Positions 16,238 to 23,623 are shown, numbered from the stretch's first letter. The stretch is DNA of 23,623 nt from GCA-2718845 sp913041905 (GCA_913041905.1 CAJWJQ010000016.1:1-23623), one strand, 5' to 3'. Numbers and translations: made by a program. The notes: generated by a model from the sequence alone, not told the origin.

Positions 16238-18234
16238 TTACCTTTTCCATTATTTTTGATTAATTTTTTAACTTTTATAACTATATTTTTTATTGAGAAC
16301 CCAAAATGATTTAAAACAATATTTCCAGGCGCTGATAAACCAAATGAATTCATAACTATTTTAGAGCCTTTTTTCCCAATAAACTTATCCCAACAATCTC
16401 CTACGCCAGCCTCTACTGCTAATATATTATTAATATCTGGAAGAACTATATTCTTATACGATTTCGATTGTTTTAAAAATAATTCCATACATGGCATTGA
16501 AACTACACGCACATATATTTTTGATTTATGTAATATTTTAGCTGCGTCAACACACATATGTAATTCAGAACCAGATGCTATAATTATAGCATCTATTTTT
16601 TTAGAAGGCTCAAAAATAATATAACCTCCTCTACTTATAAGTCTTGTTTGAGTATTGTTTCTGCTTAGCTCTGGTAAGCTCTGTCTAGATAACACAATAG
16701 ACGATGGTCCTGTCAATTTTTCTAGCGAAGACTTCCAAGAAATAGCAGTTTCAGTTAAATCTGCTGGACGCCAAACATACATTCCAGGAATTAATCTAAG
16801 TGAATTTAACTGTTCTACAGATTGATGTGTTGGGCCATCTTCGCCTAAGCCAATTGAGTCATGAGTAAAAATATAAATAATTGGTAGGTGCATAAGCGCA
16901 GACATCCTAATTGCATTTTTTGCATACTCTGAAAAAATTAAGAATGTACTAGCATAAGGGCGAAAACCTCCATGTAAGCCTATACCATTACAAATAGCTG
17001 ACATAGCAAATTCTCTTACTCCAAAATGAATATACTTACCTTTAAAATTTTTCCTATTTAATGGTTTTGATTTAGACCAAAAAACAAGATTAGAATCTTT
17101 TAAGTCTGCAGATCCACCAATAAGCTCTGGCATCTTCTCGCCTATTTTTTCTAAAACAACTTGCGAAGATTTTCTTGTAGCCATAGATTTACCATCATTA
17201 TTGATTAATTGGTCAATTAATTTATCTAAGTTTTTGGGTAATTTATTTCTACTTCTCCTTAATAGTTCGAGATAGCATTCTGGGTGTTTTAATTTATATT
17301 TTTCTAAATTACTTTTCCATAGTAATTCAAGCTTGCGTCCTTTATTGGTGAAATTCCATTTCTTATATATGTCATTAGGTATTTCAAAAGCTTTATAAGG
17401 CCATTTAAGGTTCTTTCTTGTTAACTCTATCTCGTCTTTCCCTAAAGGAGCGCCATGAACTGAACTAGTGCCTTCTTTGTTAGGTGAGCCAAAACCTATT
17501 TTTGTTTTCATGCAAATAATGCTTGGTTTGTCTTTTTGTAGTCTTGCTTTTTTGATAGATTTTTCAATTAAATCAAAATTGTGCCCATCTACATTATCAA
17601 TAACATTCCAATTATATGACTCAAATCTTTTTCTAATATTTTCTGTAAAGGCTAACTTTATATCTCCATCTATAGATATGTTATTCATATCATAAAAAAC
17701 AATAAGTTTGTTTAAACCCAATGTTCCCGCTAACGAACAAGCTTCATGAGAAATTCCTTCCATTAAGCATCCATCACCAGCAAAGACATACGTATAATGG
17801 TTTATTATATTAAATTTTGGTTTATTAAATTCAACCGCAAGCGATTTCTCTGCAATTGCCATTCCAACACCATTAGCTATACCTTGTCCTAATGGGCCGG
17901 TTGTTGTTTCTACACCAGGAGTAATATCACATTCTGGATGACCAGGGGTTATTGAATTTAATTGTCTAAAATTTTTAATATCTTTAATAGAAAGTTTATA
18001 ACCACTTAAATGTAACAATGAATAAAGTAACATCGAGCCATGTCCATTTGAAAGAATGAATCTATCTCTATTTAGCCACTTTGGGTTAGCGGGGTTATGT
18101 TTTAAGAATTTACACCATAATATATAAGCAATATCTGCCATACCCATGGGTGCGCCTGGATGTCCGGATTTGGCTTTCTCAACAGCATCCATGCTTAAAA
18201 ATCTTATTGCATTTGATAATTCTAATTTACTCAT
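16234..18234 (-). CDS. tkt: Transketolase
   Basis: This thiamine-diphosphate enzyme moves two-carbon ketol units between pentose and hexose/triose phosphates. The full length of 666 aa matches E. coli TktA (663). The substrate and cofactor histidines H25 (SGHPGAPMG), H65 (SNGHGS) and H99 (PGHP) are present, as is TTGPLGQGIANGVG. The ThDP signature starts at GDG (153-155) in AGDGCLMEGISHEA and ends in NN. The second half has GVREFAM with the cofactor-activating Glu, and THDSIGLGEDGPTHQ. It follows the redoxin gene by 11 bases, without a visible Shine-Dalgarno. With rpe and rpiA in this window, it completes much of the non-oxidative pentose pathway. Confidence 0.98.
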   Translation of the reverse strand: MSKLELSNAIRFLSMDAVEKAKSGHPGAPMGMADIAYILWCKFLKHNPANPKWLNRDRFILSNGHGSMLLYSLLHLSGYKLSIKDIKNFRQLNSITPGHPECDITPGVETTTGPLGQGIANGVGMAIAEKSLAVEFNKPKFNIINHYTYVFAGDGCLMEGISHEACSLAGTLGLNKLIVFYDMNNISIDGDIKLAFTENIRKRFESYNWNVIDNVDGHNFDLIEKSIKKARLQKDKPSIICMKTKIGFGSPNKEGTSSVHGAPLGKDEIELTRKNLKWPYKAFEIPNDIYKKWNFTNKGRKLELLWKSNLEKYKLKHPECYLELLRRSRNKLPKNLDKLIDQLINNDGKSMATRKSSQVVLEKIGEKMPELIGGSADLKDSNLVFWSKSKPLNRKNFKGKYIHFGVREFAMSAICNGIGLHGGFRPYASTFLIFSEYAKNAIRMSALMHLPIIYIFTHDSIGLGEDGPTHQSVEQLNSLRLIPGMYVWRPADLTETAISWKSSLEKLTGPSSIVLSRQSLPELSRNNTQTRLISRGGYIIFEPSKKIDAIIIASGSELHMCVDAAKILHKSKIYVRVVSMPCMELFLKQSKSYKNIVLPDINNILAVEAGVGDCWDKFIGKKGSKIVMNSFGLSAPGNIVLNHFGFSIKNIVIKVKKLIKNNGKGK

Positions 18235-18245
18235 TTATACGTTGT

Positions 18246-18800
18246 CTATTTTCTCCACTTGATAGAGCACCCCATGCTAGGTTCTTGTTTTGCTGGACCT
18301 TTACCAGTTCGTGATATTTCAAACATAGCTTTAAATAAATCACTCTGGTTTGGATTATTTATTTTTTTTGCGCCTCTATCATCAAATCTACCTCTATATT
18401 GAAGTTCAAGATTAGAATTATATCCAAAAAAATCAGGGGTACAAATTGCTTGGTACTTTTTCGTCACTTCTTGATTATCATCCATTAAATATGGAAAACC
18501 AAAGCCATTTTTTTTCCCCACTATAATCATATTCTCAAACGAATCTTCTGGAAAAGAAATATAATCATTAGGATTTATAGCTACAATACCTATGCCTTTT
18601 TTTACTAAAACATCGGTCTCAACGACAAGTTTATCTAATATTGACTGGACATACGGGCAGTGATTACAAATAAACATGATTAATAATCCTTTGCTACCCA
18701 TACAATCTTTTAAAGACCACATCTTACCGTCTACGCCTTTTAGGCTAAAGTCATGAGGTTTTTGACCAAATTCACATACTGGTGTTGTTAATAATGCCAT
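18246..18800 (-). CDS. Thioredoxin-fold redoxin (AhpC/TSA-like) with CNHC motif
   Basis: A 184-aa cytoplasmic-looking protein (no signal peptide) with the thioredoxin/peroxiredoxin fold. The N-terminal DFSLKGVDGKMWSL is the usual redoxin entry, and the active site is C45-N-H-C48 in FICNHCPYV. INPND and the later CTPDFFGYN carry the cis-proline-side loop. The CxxC motif suggests a thiol-disulphide exchange or peroxide role, but the substrate is unknown. It is the first gene of the tkt-gap-pgk-pyk-fba operon, so its promoter drives the whole glycolytic set. An AGGAGG lies 17 bases before the ATG, too far for normal use, and no in-frame ATG, GTG or TTG sits nearer to it. The true start is therefore slightly uncertain. 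Confidence 0.88.
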   Translation of the reverse strand: MALLTTPVCEFGQKPHDFSLKGVDGKMWSLKDCMGSKGLLIMFICNHCPYVQSILDKLVVETDVLVKKGIGIVAINPNDYISFPEDSFENMIIVGKKNGFGFPYLMDDNQEVTKKYQAICTPDFFGYNSNLELQYRGRFDDRGAKKINNPNQSDLFKAMFEISRTGKGPAKQEPSMGCSIKWRK

Positions 18801-18833
18801 TTTAAATAATTGAATAACCTCCTAAGCTCGATT

Positions 18834-18839
18834 ATTATA
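18834..18839 (-). promoter_or_regulatory. Putative -10 element of the redoxin-tkt-gap-pgk-pyk-fba operon
   Basis: On the minus strand these six bases read TATAAT, 33 bases before the redoxin ATG, inside the 116-base divergent gap with rpoD. No convincing -35 hexamer lies 16-18 bases further upstream, and the region is AT-rich, so chance matches are likely. Confidence 0.35.
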
Positions 18840-18858
18840 TAAAAAAATGATCATTTAT

Positions 18859-18888
18859 TTGTTATATAAATGGTGTTGATGATATAAT
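18859..18888 (+). promoter_or_regulatory. Promoter of rpoD (sigma-70 type, extended -10)
   Basis: A consensus -10 TATAAT (18883-18888) is preceded by TGA, making an extended -10. A -35 TTGTTA (18859-18864) matches four of six consensus bases with an 18-base spacer. Transcription would begin near 18895, giving an untranslated leader of about 20 bases. No Shine-Dalgarno is seen ahead of the rpoD ATG. Confidence 0.65.
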
Positions 18889-18916
18889 ACATCACTTTTG
18901 ACCAACTTAGTATCTT

Positions 18917-20839
18917 ATGACCAATTCAAATCTCTCAAAAAGCAAACAAAAGAAAATCGAAGAGTTAATAGAAACTGGCAGAAAGCAGGGTTTCCTTACC
19001 GTATCTGACATAAGTGATTTATTACCAAATAATCAATTCGAACAAGACCAAATAGATCAAGTAACAAAAATAATTACTGATTTAAAAATTAAGGTTGTGG
19101 ACTCAACTAAGGAAGCTATCAGCGAACCGATTTTAAATGATGATGAAATAGCTGATGATGAAGATAGTGACATCACTGTAGATGAAGCTGTTCAAGTATT
19201 ATCTAGCTTAGACGAAGAGTTTGGCAGAACATCTGATCCCGTTAGAATGTATATGAGAGAAATGGGTACTGTAGAATTATTAAATAGACAAGGCGAAATA
19301 AAAATTGCCAAAAAAATCGAAGAAGGGCAAAAATTAATATATCAAGCAATTCAAAGATTTCCTGAATCTGCGGCTTTCTTTGCTGAAGTTTTTGAGAATA
19401 TAGAAGACGAAGATGAAATTGATTCCTTGCTATCAGATTATATATTAGATATTAAAGCTAATAGTGAAGAAGAATTCAAAAGTGATCAATTTCCTACTAA
19501 TGTTGTAGTCATGAAAAAACCTGAAGATAAAAATGAAGATAAAAACGAACCCAATCAACAAGAAGAGGCATTAGTGGAAGACGGTGGAGGTGTTGACGAT
19601 GGCAGTGATGATGATGATGAGGTTTTAGAGGATCCTATAGATAAAGAACTGGTAATTAATTCAGTTAACGAGATAAGTGGATTATATTTTGAATATACAA
19701 CTTACAAAAGAAAGGATGATAAGCGTTACAAAGAAGTATTTGAAGAAATTATAGATAGAATTTCTAATTTTAAATTTACAAGCCTATTTAAAGAAAAGTT
19801 AACGGGTAGAATAGAAAAATTTACAGCATTAATAGCAAAATACGAAAGGGAAATAATAAAAATATGCATAAATGCTTTAAAAGTGCCAAAAAAGGAATTA
19901 TTAACCTATATAAAAGATGGCATTAAAGATGAAAACTTTCTCAATGAGCATGCTAAAAAACAAAAATTAAATAAAGAAGATTTAGAGGTAATAAAAAATC
20001 AAATTGATAAATTCCGAAAAAAGCTGATAGCAATAGAAGATAATCAGGATATATCTATACAAGAAATAAAAAAAATTAATAAGGACAGGAGAATTGGAGA
20101 ATTAAAAGAAAGGAATGCTAAAAAAGAAATGGTTGAAGCGAATTTAAGATTAGTTATTTCTATAGCTAAAAAATATACTAATCGTGGTCTACAATTTTTA
20201 GATCTAATTCAAGAAGGGAATATCGGATTAATGAAAGCGGTAGACAAATTTGAATATAGACGAGGTTATAAGTTTTCTACATATGCTACATGGTGGATAA
20301 GACAAGCTATTACAAGGTCTATTGCTGACCAAGCGAGAACAATTAGAATCCCAGTTCATATGATAGAAACAATCAATAAACTTAATAGGATACAAAGAAA
20401 ATTATTACAAGAGAATGGGAAAGAAGCTACACCAGAGGAATTATCAGTACATATGGATATGCCGGAAGATAAAGTTCGAAGAGTGCTAAAAATTGCAAAA
20501 GAACCTATTTCAATGGAATCTCCAGTTGGGGATGATGAAGATTCTCATTTAGGAGATTTTATAGAAGATGAAAATGCAGAAAAACCACTAGATGAAACTA
20601 TTAATAGTGGTTTATCAGACTCAACAAGGGAAATATTATCGAGTTTAACGCCGAGAGAGGCAAAAGTTCTAAGAATGAGATTTGGAATAGATATGAATAC
20701 TGATCATACCTTAGAAGAGGTAGGTAAACAATTTGATGTTACTAGAGAGAGAATTAGACAAATAGAAGCTAAAGCATTAAGAAAACTCAGACACCCTTCA
20801 AGGGCGCATAATTTAAAAAGTTTTCTAGACAATGACTAA
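18917..20839 (+). CDS. rpoD: RNA polymerase primary sigma factor (sigma-70)
   Basis: Housekeeping sigma factor, 640 aa (E. coli 613). Region 1.1 spans about 1-62, region 1.2 about 106-138 (DPVRMYMREMG), and a non-conserved insertion about 139-395. Region 2 spans 403-475 with NLRLVISIAKKY, DLIQEGNIGLMKAVDKF and TYATWWIRQAI for -10 recognition. Region 3 runs about 476-555, and region 4.2 ends with TRERIRQIEAKALRKLRHP for -35 binding. The insertion contains a low-complexity acidic part (201-241) with a duplicated EDKN unit and a D231-D234 run. It starts from a good promoter and overlaps msrA by eight bases. dnaG and rpsU, its partners in the enteric macromolecular operon, are not upstream here. 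Confidence 0.99.
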   Translation: MTNSNLSKSKQKKIEELIETGRKQGFLTVSDISDLLPNNQFEQDQIDQVTKIITDLKIKVVDSTKEAISEPILNDDEIADDEDSDITVDEAVQVLSSLDEEFGRTSDPVRMYMREMGTVELLNRQGEIKIAKKIEEGQKLIYQAIQRFPESAAFFAEVFENIEDEDEIDSLLSDYILDIKANSEEEFKSDQFPTNVVVMKKPEDKNEDKNEPNQQEEALVEDGGGVDDGSDDDDEVLEDPIDKELVINSVNEISGLYFEYTTYKRKDDKRYKEVFEEIIDRISNFKFTSLFKEKLTGRIEKFTALIAKYEREIIKICINALKVPKKELLTYIKDGIKDENFLNEHAKKQKLNKEDLEVIKNQIDKFRKKLIAIEDNQDISIQEIKKINKDRRIGELKERNAKKEMVEANLRLVISIAKKYTNRGLQFLDLIQEGNIGLMKAVDKFEYRRGYKFSTYATWWIRQAITRSIADQARTIRIPVHMIETINKLNRIQRKLLQENGKEATPEELSVHMDMPEDKVRRVLKIAKEPISMESPVGDDEDSHLGDFIEDENAEKPLDETINSGLSDSTREILSSLTPREAKVLRMRFGIDMNTDHTLEEVGKQFDVTRERIRQIEAKALRKLRHPSRAHNLKSFLDND

Positions 20840-21302
20840 CATTGCTATATTTGCCGCAGGTTGTTTTTGGGGTGTTGAAGAAGAATTCATTTCAACTAAA
20901 GGAGTTACAGAAACAGAAGTAGGTTACATTGGAGGAACAACAAAAGAACCAACTTACGAAGAAGTCTGTGAAGGAAATACTTATCACGCAGAAGCTGTAA
21001 AAGTTTATTTCGAAGAAAAAACTATATCTTATGATGATTTGCTAAATATTTTTTTTGAAATACATAACCCAACAACGGTTAATAGGCAAGGTGTAGATTT
21101 GGGAACACAATATAGATCTAGTATATTTTATCTAGATGGCTCCCAAAAACTATCTGGAGAAAATAAAATAAAACAATTGAACAAAGAAAAATTTAACAAT
21201 AAGATAGTAACTCTTCTTGAAAAAGCAACCGAGTTTTGGATTGCAGAAGAGTATCACCAAAAATACATAAGGAAGAAAAAGTTTAGCAACTATGTTAAAT
21301 AG
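20832..21302 (+). CDS. msrA: Peptide-methionine (S)-S-oxide reductase
   Basis: It reduces methionine-S-sulfoxide in proteins and free methionine, repairing oxidative damage in the cytoplasm. At 156 aa it is the compact MsrA form. The catalytic cysteine is C11 in AAGCFWGVEEEF. The substrate-site blocks are PTYEEVCEGNTYHAEAV (usually TGHAEAV), GTQYRSSIF and AEEYHQKY. No C-terminal resolving cysteine is seen in the last 40 residues, so recycling probably relies on a cysteine elsewhere (C47) or on external thiols. It overlaps the rpoD end by eight bases. The last base of its TAG stop is the first base of the following tRNA. Confidence 0.95.
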   Translation: MTNIAIFAAGCFWGVEEEFISTKGVTETEVGYIGGTTKEPTYEEVCEGNTYHAEAVKVYFEEKTISYDDLLNIFFEIHNPTTVNRQGVDLGTQYRSSIFYLDGSQKLSGENKIKQLNKEKFNNKIVTLLEKATEFWIAEEYHQKYIRKKKFSNYVK

Positions 21303-21375
21303 GGCCTGTAGCTCAGTTGGTTAGAGCAGTGGACTCATAATCCATTGGTCGGAGGTTCGAGTCCTCCCGGGCCCA
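21302..21375 (+). tRNA. ileX: tRNA-Ile (anticodon CAT, lysidine type)
   Basis: The cloverleaf folds fully. The acceptor stem is 21302-21308 with 21368-21374, the D stem GCTC/GAGC, the anticodon stem 21329-21333 with 21341-21345, the anticodon CAT at 21336-21338, and the T arm GGAGG-TTCGAGT-CCTCC. The discriminator is A21375. Three CAT tRNAs exist in bacteria. A G1-C72 pair and no GGG/CCC anticodon stem exclude the initiator. C4-G69 and C5-G68 pairs are the known TilS identity features of tRNA-Ile2 and differ from elongator Met. Location right after rpoD also matches ileX in E. coli. The CCA end is not encoded (GTT follows), so a CCA-adding enzyme is needed. Elongator tRNA-Met remains the alternative. 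Confidence 0.88.
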
Positions 21376-21403
21376 GTTTAGATTTGAAAAAAAATTCTAA
21401 AAT

Positions 21404-21715
21404 ATGTATCATAAATCTATGAATAAAAGTAAACTTTCAAACTACAAAAAATTAATTATTAAGTTTACTTTAACTGTATTTATTTTATTACAGACAATAA
21501 GTCATTTTCATTTTCATCTTGATGAGCATAACCATACAAATGAACACCAATGCATAATATGTCATATAAGTGTAAATGCTTTTGTTCCAAATATAAATTT
21601 AAACTTAATCTTAGTTGTTTTTGGGATATTACTCATTGTATTTAATTATTCGCCTGTCTTAAACGTAAATAATTACAAATATTCGTTCACCTCTAGGTCT
21701 CCACCTCTTTTATAA
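21404..21715 (+). CDS. Small His-rich membrane protein, function unknown
   Basis: Not assigned to a named family with certainty. The 103 residues hold two hydrophobic segments, about 17-33 and 65-82. Between them lies a metal-site-like stretch: H34, H36, H38, H42, H44, H48, then C50-x-x-C53-H54. The C terminus ends in RSPPLL. Small proteins with this layout (His cluster, CxxC, second hydrophobic segment, Pro-Pro tail) often precede TonB-dependent metal receptors (DUF2946-like), and one follows here after 40 bases. The role is probably linked to metal (zinc or copper) handling, by inference. The start may be the ATG at 21404 or at 21419. Neither has a Shine-Dalgarno, and only 28 bases separate it from the tRNA. 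Confidence 0.7.
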   Translation: MYHKSMNKSKLSNYKKLIIKFTLTVFILLQTISHFHFHLDEHNHTNEHQCIICHISVNAFVPNINLNLILVVFGILLIVFNYSPVLNVNNYKYSFTSRSPPLL

Positions 21716-21718
21716 CAT

Positions 21719-21737
21719 TTAATTTGATTTAAATTAA
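21719..21737. repeat. AT-only inverted repeat before the receptor gene
   Basis: TTAATTT (21719-21725) and AAATTAA (21731-21737) form a perfect 7-bp inverted repeat around a five-base centre, between the small His-rich gene and the receptor's Shine-Dalgarno. It could be a weak hairpin or an operator for a dimeric regulator. In such AT-rich DNA it may be chance. Confidence 0.3.
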
Positions 21738-21755
21738 TTTATAAAGGAGATACAA

Positions 21756-23623
21756 ATGTCTAAAAACATTTTTGTAATTTCTCTTTTGTGTATATGTATT
21801 AATACTGTATCAAGTGAAACATTAAGCAATATAAGCGTGACTTCACCTGTTTTTACTAATTCAATTAATGAGAGTAAATATCCAATACATATTTTACAAA
21901 ACGAGGAAATAAATAGTAATAAAAGTATAGGTAATAATTTAAAAGGATTACCTGGAATATCAAATGCAGATTATGGAATGGCTGTAGGTCAACCCGTGAT
22001 ACGTGGCTTGACAGGTAATCGAACAAGTCTATTTTCAAACAATATTGGTATAAATGATCTAAGTAGTTTAAGCGGTGATCATATAAATAATATTGATTTA
22101 AATAATATTTCACATATTGAAATTTTAAGAGGTCCTTCATCAATATTTACTCAAGGAGGTACTAGTGGTGGTATTGTTAACGTTATATCAGACATAGTGA
22201 GTGAAAAAAAATATATTAATGAAATGATAAAACTTGATTACACTTCTATTAATAATGGGTATGGTCACAACTTTTTATTTAAGAAAAATTTATTTAATAC
22301 AAATATGTTTTTTGCTATTAATAATAAACACCTTGATAACTATAGTCTGCCTGACGGTTCTCTTTTTGAGGATGGGGCAAAAAAAAGCACACTTGCCAAT
22401 TCTGATCATAAAAACCAAAACATGAGTGTTGGTCTATCCTTCCCAAGAAAATGGGGTTATTTTGGCATAACTTTTGAAAATAACGATGGGGTTTATGGCA
22501 TTCCATTTCATGCAGAGGAAGAGGAGGAGGAAGAGGAAGCTCATAGAATATTTACAAGAGTTGAAACAGAAACTTATACATTAAAAGGGAAAATAAATAA
22601 TATTAAGTTTTTTAATTCTGTTGATTATGCATATAGAGATTCAAATTCTTTTCTAAAAGAGCATGAAGAAGATGGAACAGCATCTTTAGATAGCAATAGT
22701 AAAGCATTATCATTTAAATTTAACTTAGATGATGAACTACATGAGAAAAGATTGCTTTTTCAATATAAACACACTAAATCTCCTATGATATCAGCATACT
22801 TGCCATCATCGGTTTCATACGATAGAGCAGTATCATATTTGTTAAGAACAAAAAACAAACCATATGAATTAGATTTTTCTGGAAGATATGAATCCAATTC
22901 TAGAGATAGTTCAAATCAAAGATATGGAGATACATCTGTAAGTTTTGGGACAAGCCTGTCTCATAAATTTGGGAAATCTTCTTTCTATAATTTTGGTTAT
23001 GCGCATGTTTCAAGGAGTCCATCCATATCTGAATTATTTGCAAATGGCAGCCATGGCGCAACACAAAGATATGAACGAGGAAGTAATAATATGTCTAGAG
23101 AAGTATCTAGAAACATTGAGCTAGGACTTCAATATAGCTTTAATGAAGTAGATATGAATTTAAATTTATATCGAAATAATATAAATAACTTCATCTACTT
23201 AAAAGATGAATCTACATCAACAGGTGGTAAAACTGATGCGACTTGGAATCAGAAAAATGCAATTATACAAGGCTATGAAATATCAGCATCTAGAATATAT
23301 AATTTTAAAAATGCTGACCTATTAGTTAAATTAAGTAGGGATGATATATCAGGGGTATTTGATGATAATACGTATATCCCAAGAATTTCTCCAGCTAAGA
23401 ATATTTTGTCTCTTAAATATGAAAATCAAAAAGATGATGCGTATTATTTAGATTTAATATATACAGAGTCTCAGGGAGATATGTCAGCAATTGAAACAAA
23501 GACAAATTCGCATATCGATCTTAACTTAGGGTATTCTAAAAAAATTATTTTTGATTCTCATAAAAGTTTGATTATAGATATGTATGGCAATAATGTTTTA
23601 AACAAAACTATTAGAAATCATAC
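21756..23623 (+). CDS. TonB-dependent outer-membrane receptor, ZnuD-like (3' end outside window)
   Basis: An uninterrupted frame of 622 codons runs off the right edge. A strong Shine-Dalgarno, AAAGGAGA, lies six bases before the ATG. Residues 1-20 are a signal peptide. The plug domain has VIRG (81-84), IEILRGPSSI (121-130) and GGIVNVI (138-144), followed by a beta barrel of alternating residues. Similarity to the neisserial zinc receptor ZnuD is seen by eye: SGDH (106-109, an Asp-His pair in the plug), YGIPFH (247-252), RSPSISELFANGSHGAT (420-436), SRNIELGLQY and the near-terminal NVLNKTIRNH. Where ZnuD has a His/Asp metal-binding loop, this protein has H252-A-eight Glu-A-H263. Zinc uptake is the best guess. 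Perhaps 40-50 residues are missing. Confidence 0.9.
   Translation, partial: MSKNIFVISLLCICINTVSSETLSNISVTSPVFTNSINESKYPIHILQNEEINSNKSIGNNLKGLPGISNADYGMAVGQPVIRGLTGNRTSLFSNNIGINDLSSLSGDHINNIDLNNISHIEILRGPSSIFTQGGTSGGIVNVISDIVSEKKYINEMIKLDYTSINNGYGHNFLFKKNLFNTNMFFAINNKHLDNYSLPDGSLFEDGAKKSTLANSDHKNQNMSVGLSFPRKWGYFGITFENNDGVYGIPFHAEEEEEEEEAHRIFTRVETETYTLKGKINNIKFFNSVDYAYRDSNSFLKEHEEDGTASLDSNSKALSFKFNLDDELHEKRLLFQYKHTKSPMISAYLPSSVSYDRAVSYLLRTKNKPYELDFSGRYESNSRDSSNQRYGDTSVSFGTSLSHKFGKSSFYNFGYAHVSRSPSISELFANGSHGATQRYERGSNNMSREVSRNIELGLQYSFNEVDMNLNLYRNNINNFIYLKDESTSTGGKTDATWNQKNAIIQGYEISASRIYNFKNADLLVKLSRDDISGVFDDNTYIPRISPAKNILSLKYENQKDDAYYLDLIYTESQGDMSAIETKTNSHIDLNLGYSKKIIFDSHKSLIIDMYGNNVLNKTIRNH

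Noticed and set aside
11625..18234. A Calvin-cycle operon
   Set aside because: The gene order is compatible, but no RuBisCO or phosphoribulokinase gene is present, and pyk and an NAD-type gap fit glycolysis or gluconeogenesis.
18801..18823. A redoxin start closer to the AGGAGG at 18818-18823
   Set aside because: The only in-frame codons between it and the ATG at 18800 are ATT, CAA, TTA, TTT and AAA. An ATT start immediately next to the Shine-Dalgarno is implausible.
21302..21375. Initiator or elongator tRNA-Met
   Set aside because: The G1-C72 pair and lack of GGG/CCC in the anticodon stem exclude the initiator. C4-G69 and C5-G68 with the rpoD neighbourhood favour tRNA-Ile2 over elongator Met, though the latter is not fully excluded.
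21865..22506. Short open frames on both strands within 21865-22506
   Set aside because: They lie in other frames of the receptor gene, which is open from 21756 to the window end, has a signal peptide, a Shine-Dalgarno and plug-domain motifs.
1..23623. Mobile elements, CRISPR arrays, defence or biosynthetic islands
   Set aside because: No transposase, integrase, direct-repeat array or foreign-looking block was seen. Nearly all genes are conserved housekeeping genes in plausible gammaproteobacterial order.

Overview
This window is a dense, strongly AT-rich stretch of bacterial core chromosome. It has 23 protein genes (two cut by the window edges), one tRNA and no intergenic gap above about 120 bases. 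No insertion sequence, CRISPR array, rRNA or phage gene is visible. The standard bacterial code fits, because TGA is used as a stop (rpiA). Gene content and order point to a gammaproteobacterium: the rpe-trpE-trpG-trpD-trpC-...-speD-coq7 block is a condensed form of the Pseudomonas locus, and rpoD is followed by a CAT-anticodon tRNA as in enterics and pseudomonads. Low GC, overlapping genes and a TonB-dependent receptor suggest a streamlined marine lineage of the SAR86 kind. That placement is inference.

Region 1 (1-3885). The end of a Lys/Arg-rich protein gene and its terminator are followed by ilvA (-) divergent from rpiA (+), the ribosomal pair rplM-rpsI (-), and coq7 (+), a ubiquinone hydroxylase.

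Region 2 (3869-9553, all -). This looks like one packed operon, read rpe, trpE, trpG, trpD, trpC, a VOC-fold protein, then a very divergent speD (AdoMet decarboxylase). Adjacent genes overlap or lie within 20 bases. The early and middle tryptophan steps (chorismate to anthranilate to indole-glycerol phosphate) are present except trpF. trpA and trpB are also absent here.

Region 3 (9655-11628, +). Pseudoazurin (a periplasmic blue-copper electron carrier), purC and bioD are translationally coupled by overlaps.

Region 4 (11625-18800, all -). A redoxin-like protein, transketolase, gap, pgk, pyk and a class I fructose-bisphosphate aldolase form a compact central-carbon operon. It covers the triose/hexose-phosphate core of glycolysis and gluconeogenesis plus the non-oxidative pentose-phosphate link.

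Region 5 (18917-23623, all +). rpoD (main sigma factor), msrA and tRNA-Ile(CAT) are followed by a small His-rich membrane protein and a TonB-dependent receptor that runs off the window end. The receptor resembles the zinc receptor ZnuD, with an acidic poly-Glu stretch where ZnuD has a metal-binding loop. This last pair is the most accessory-like and most interesting part of the window. I did not find a convincing wholly new system. The best leads are the metal-uptake pair and the divergent SpeD at the end of the trp operon.
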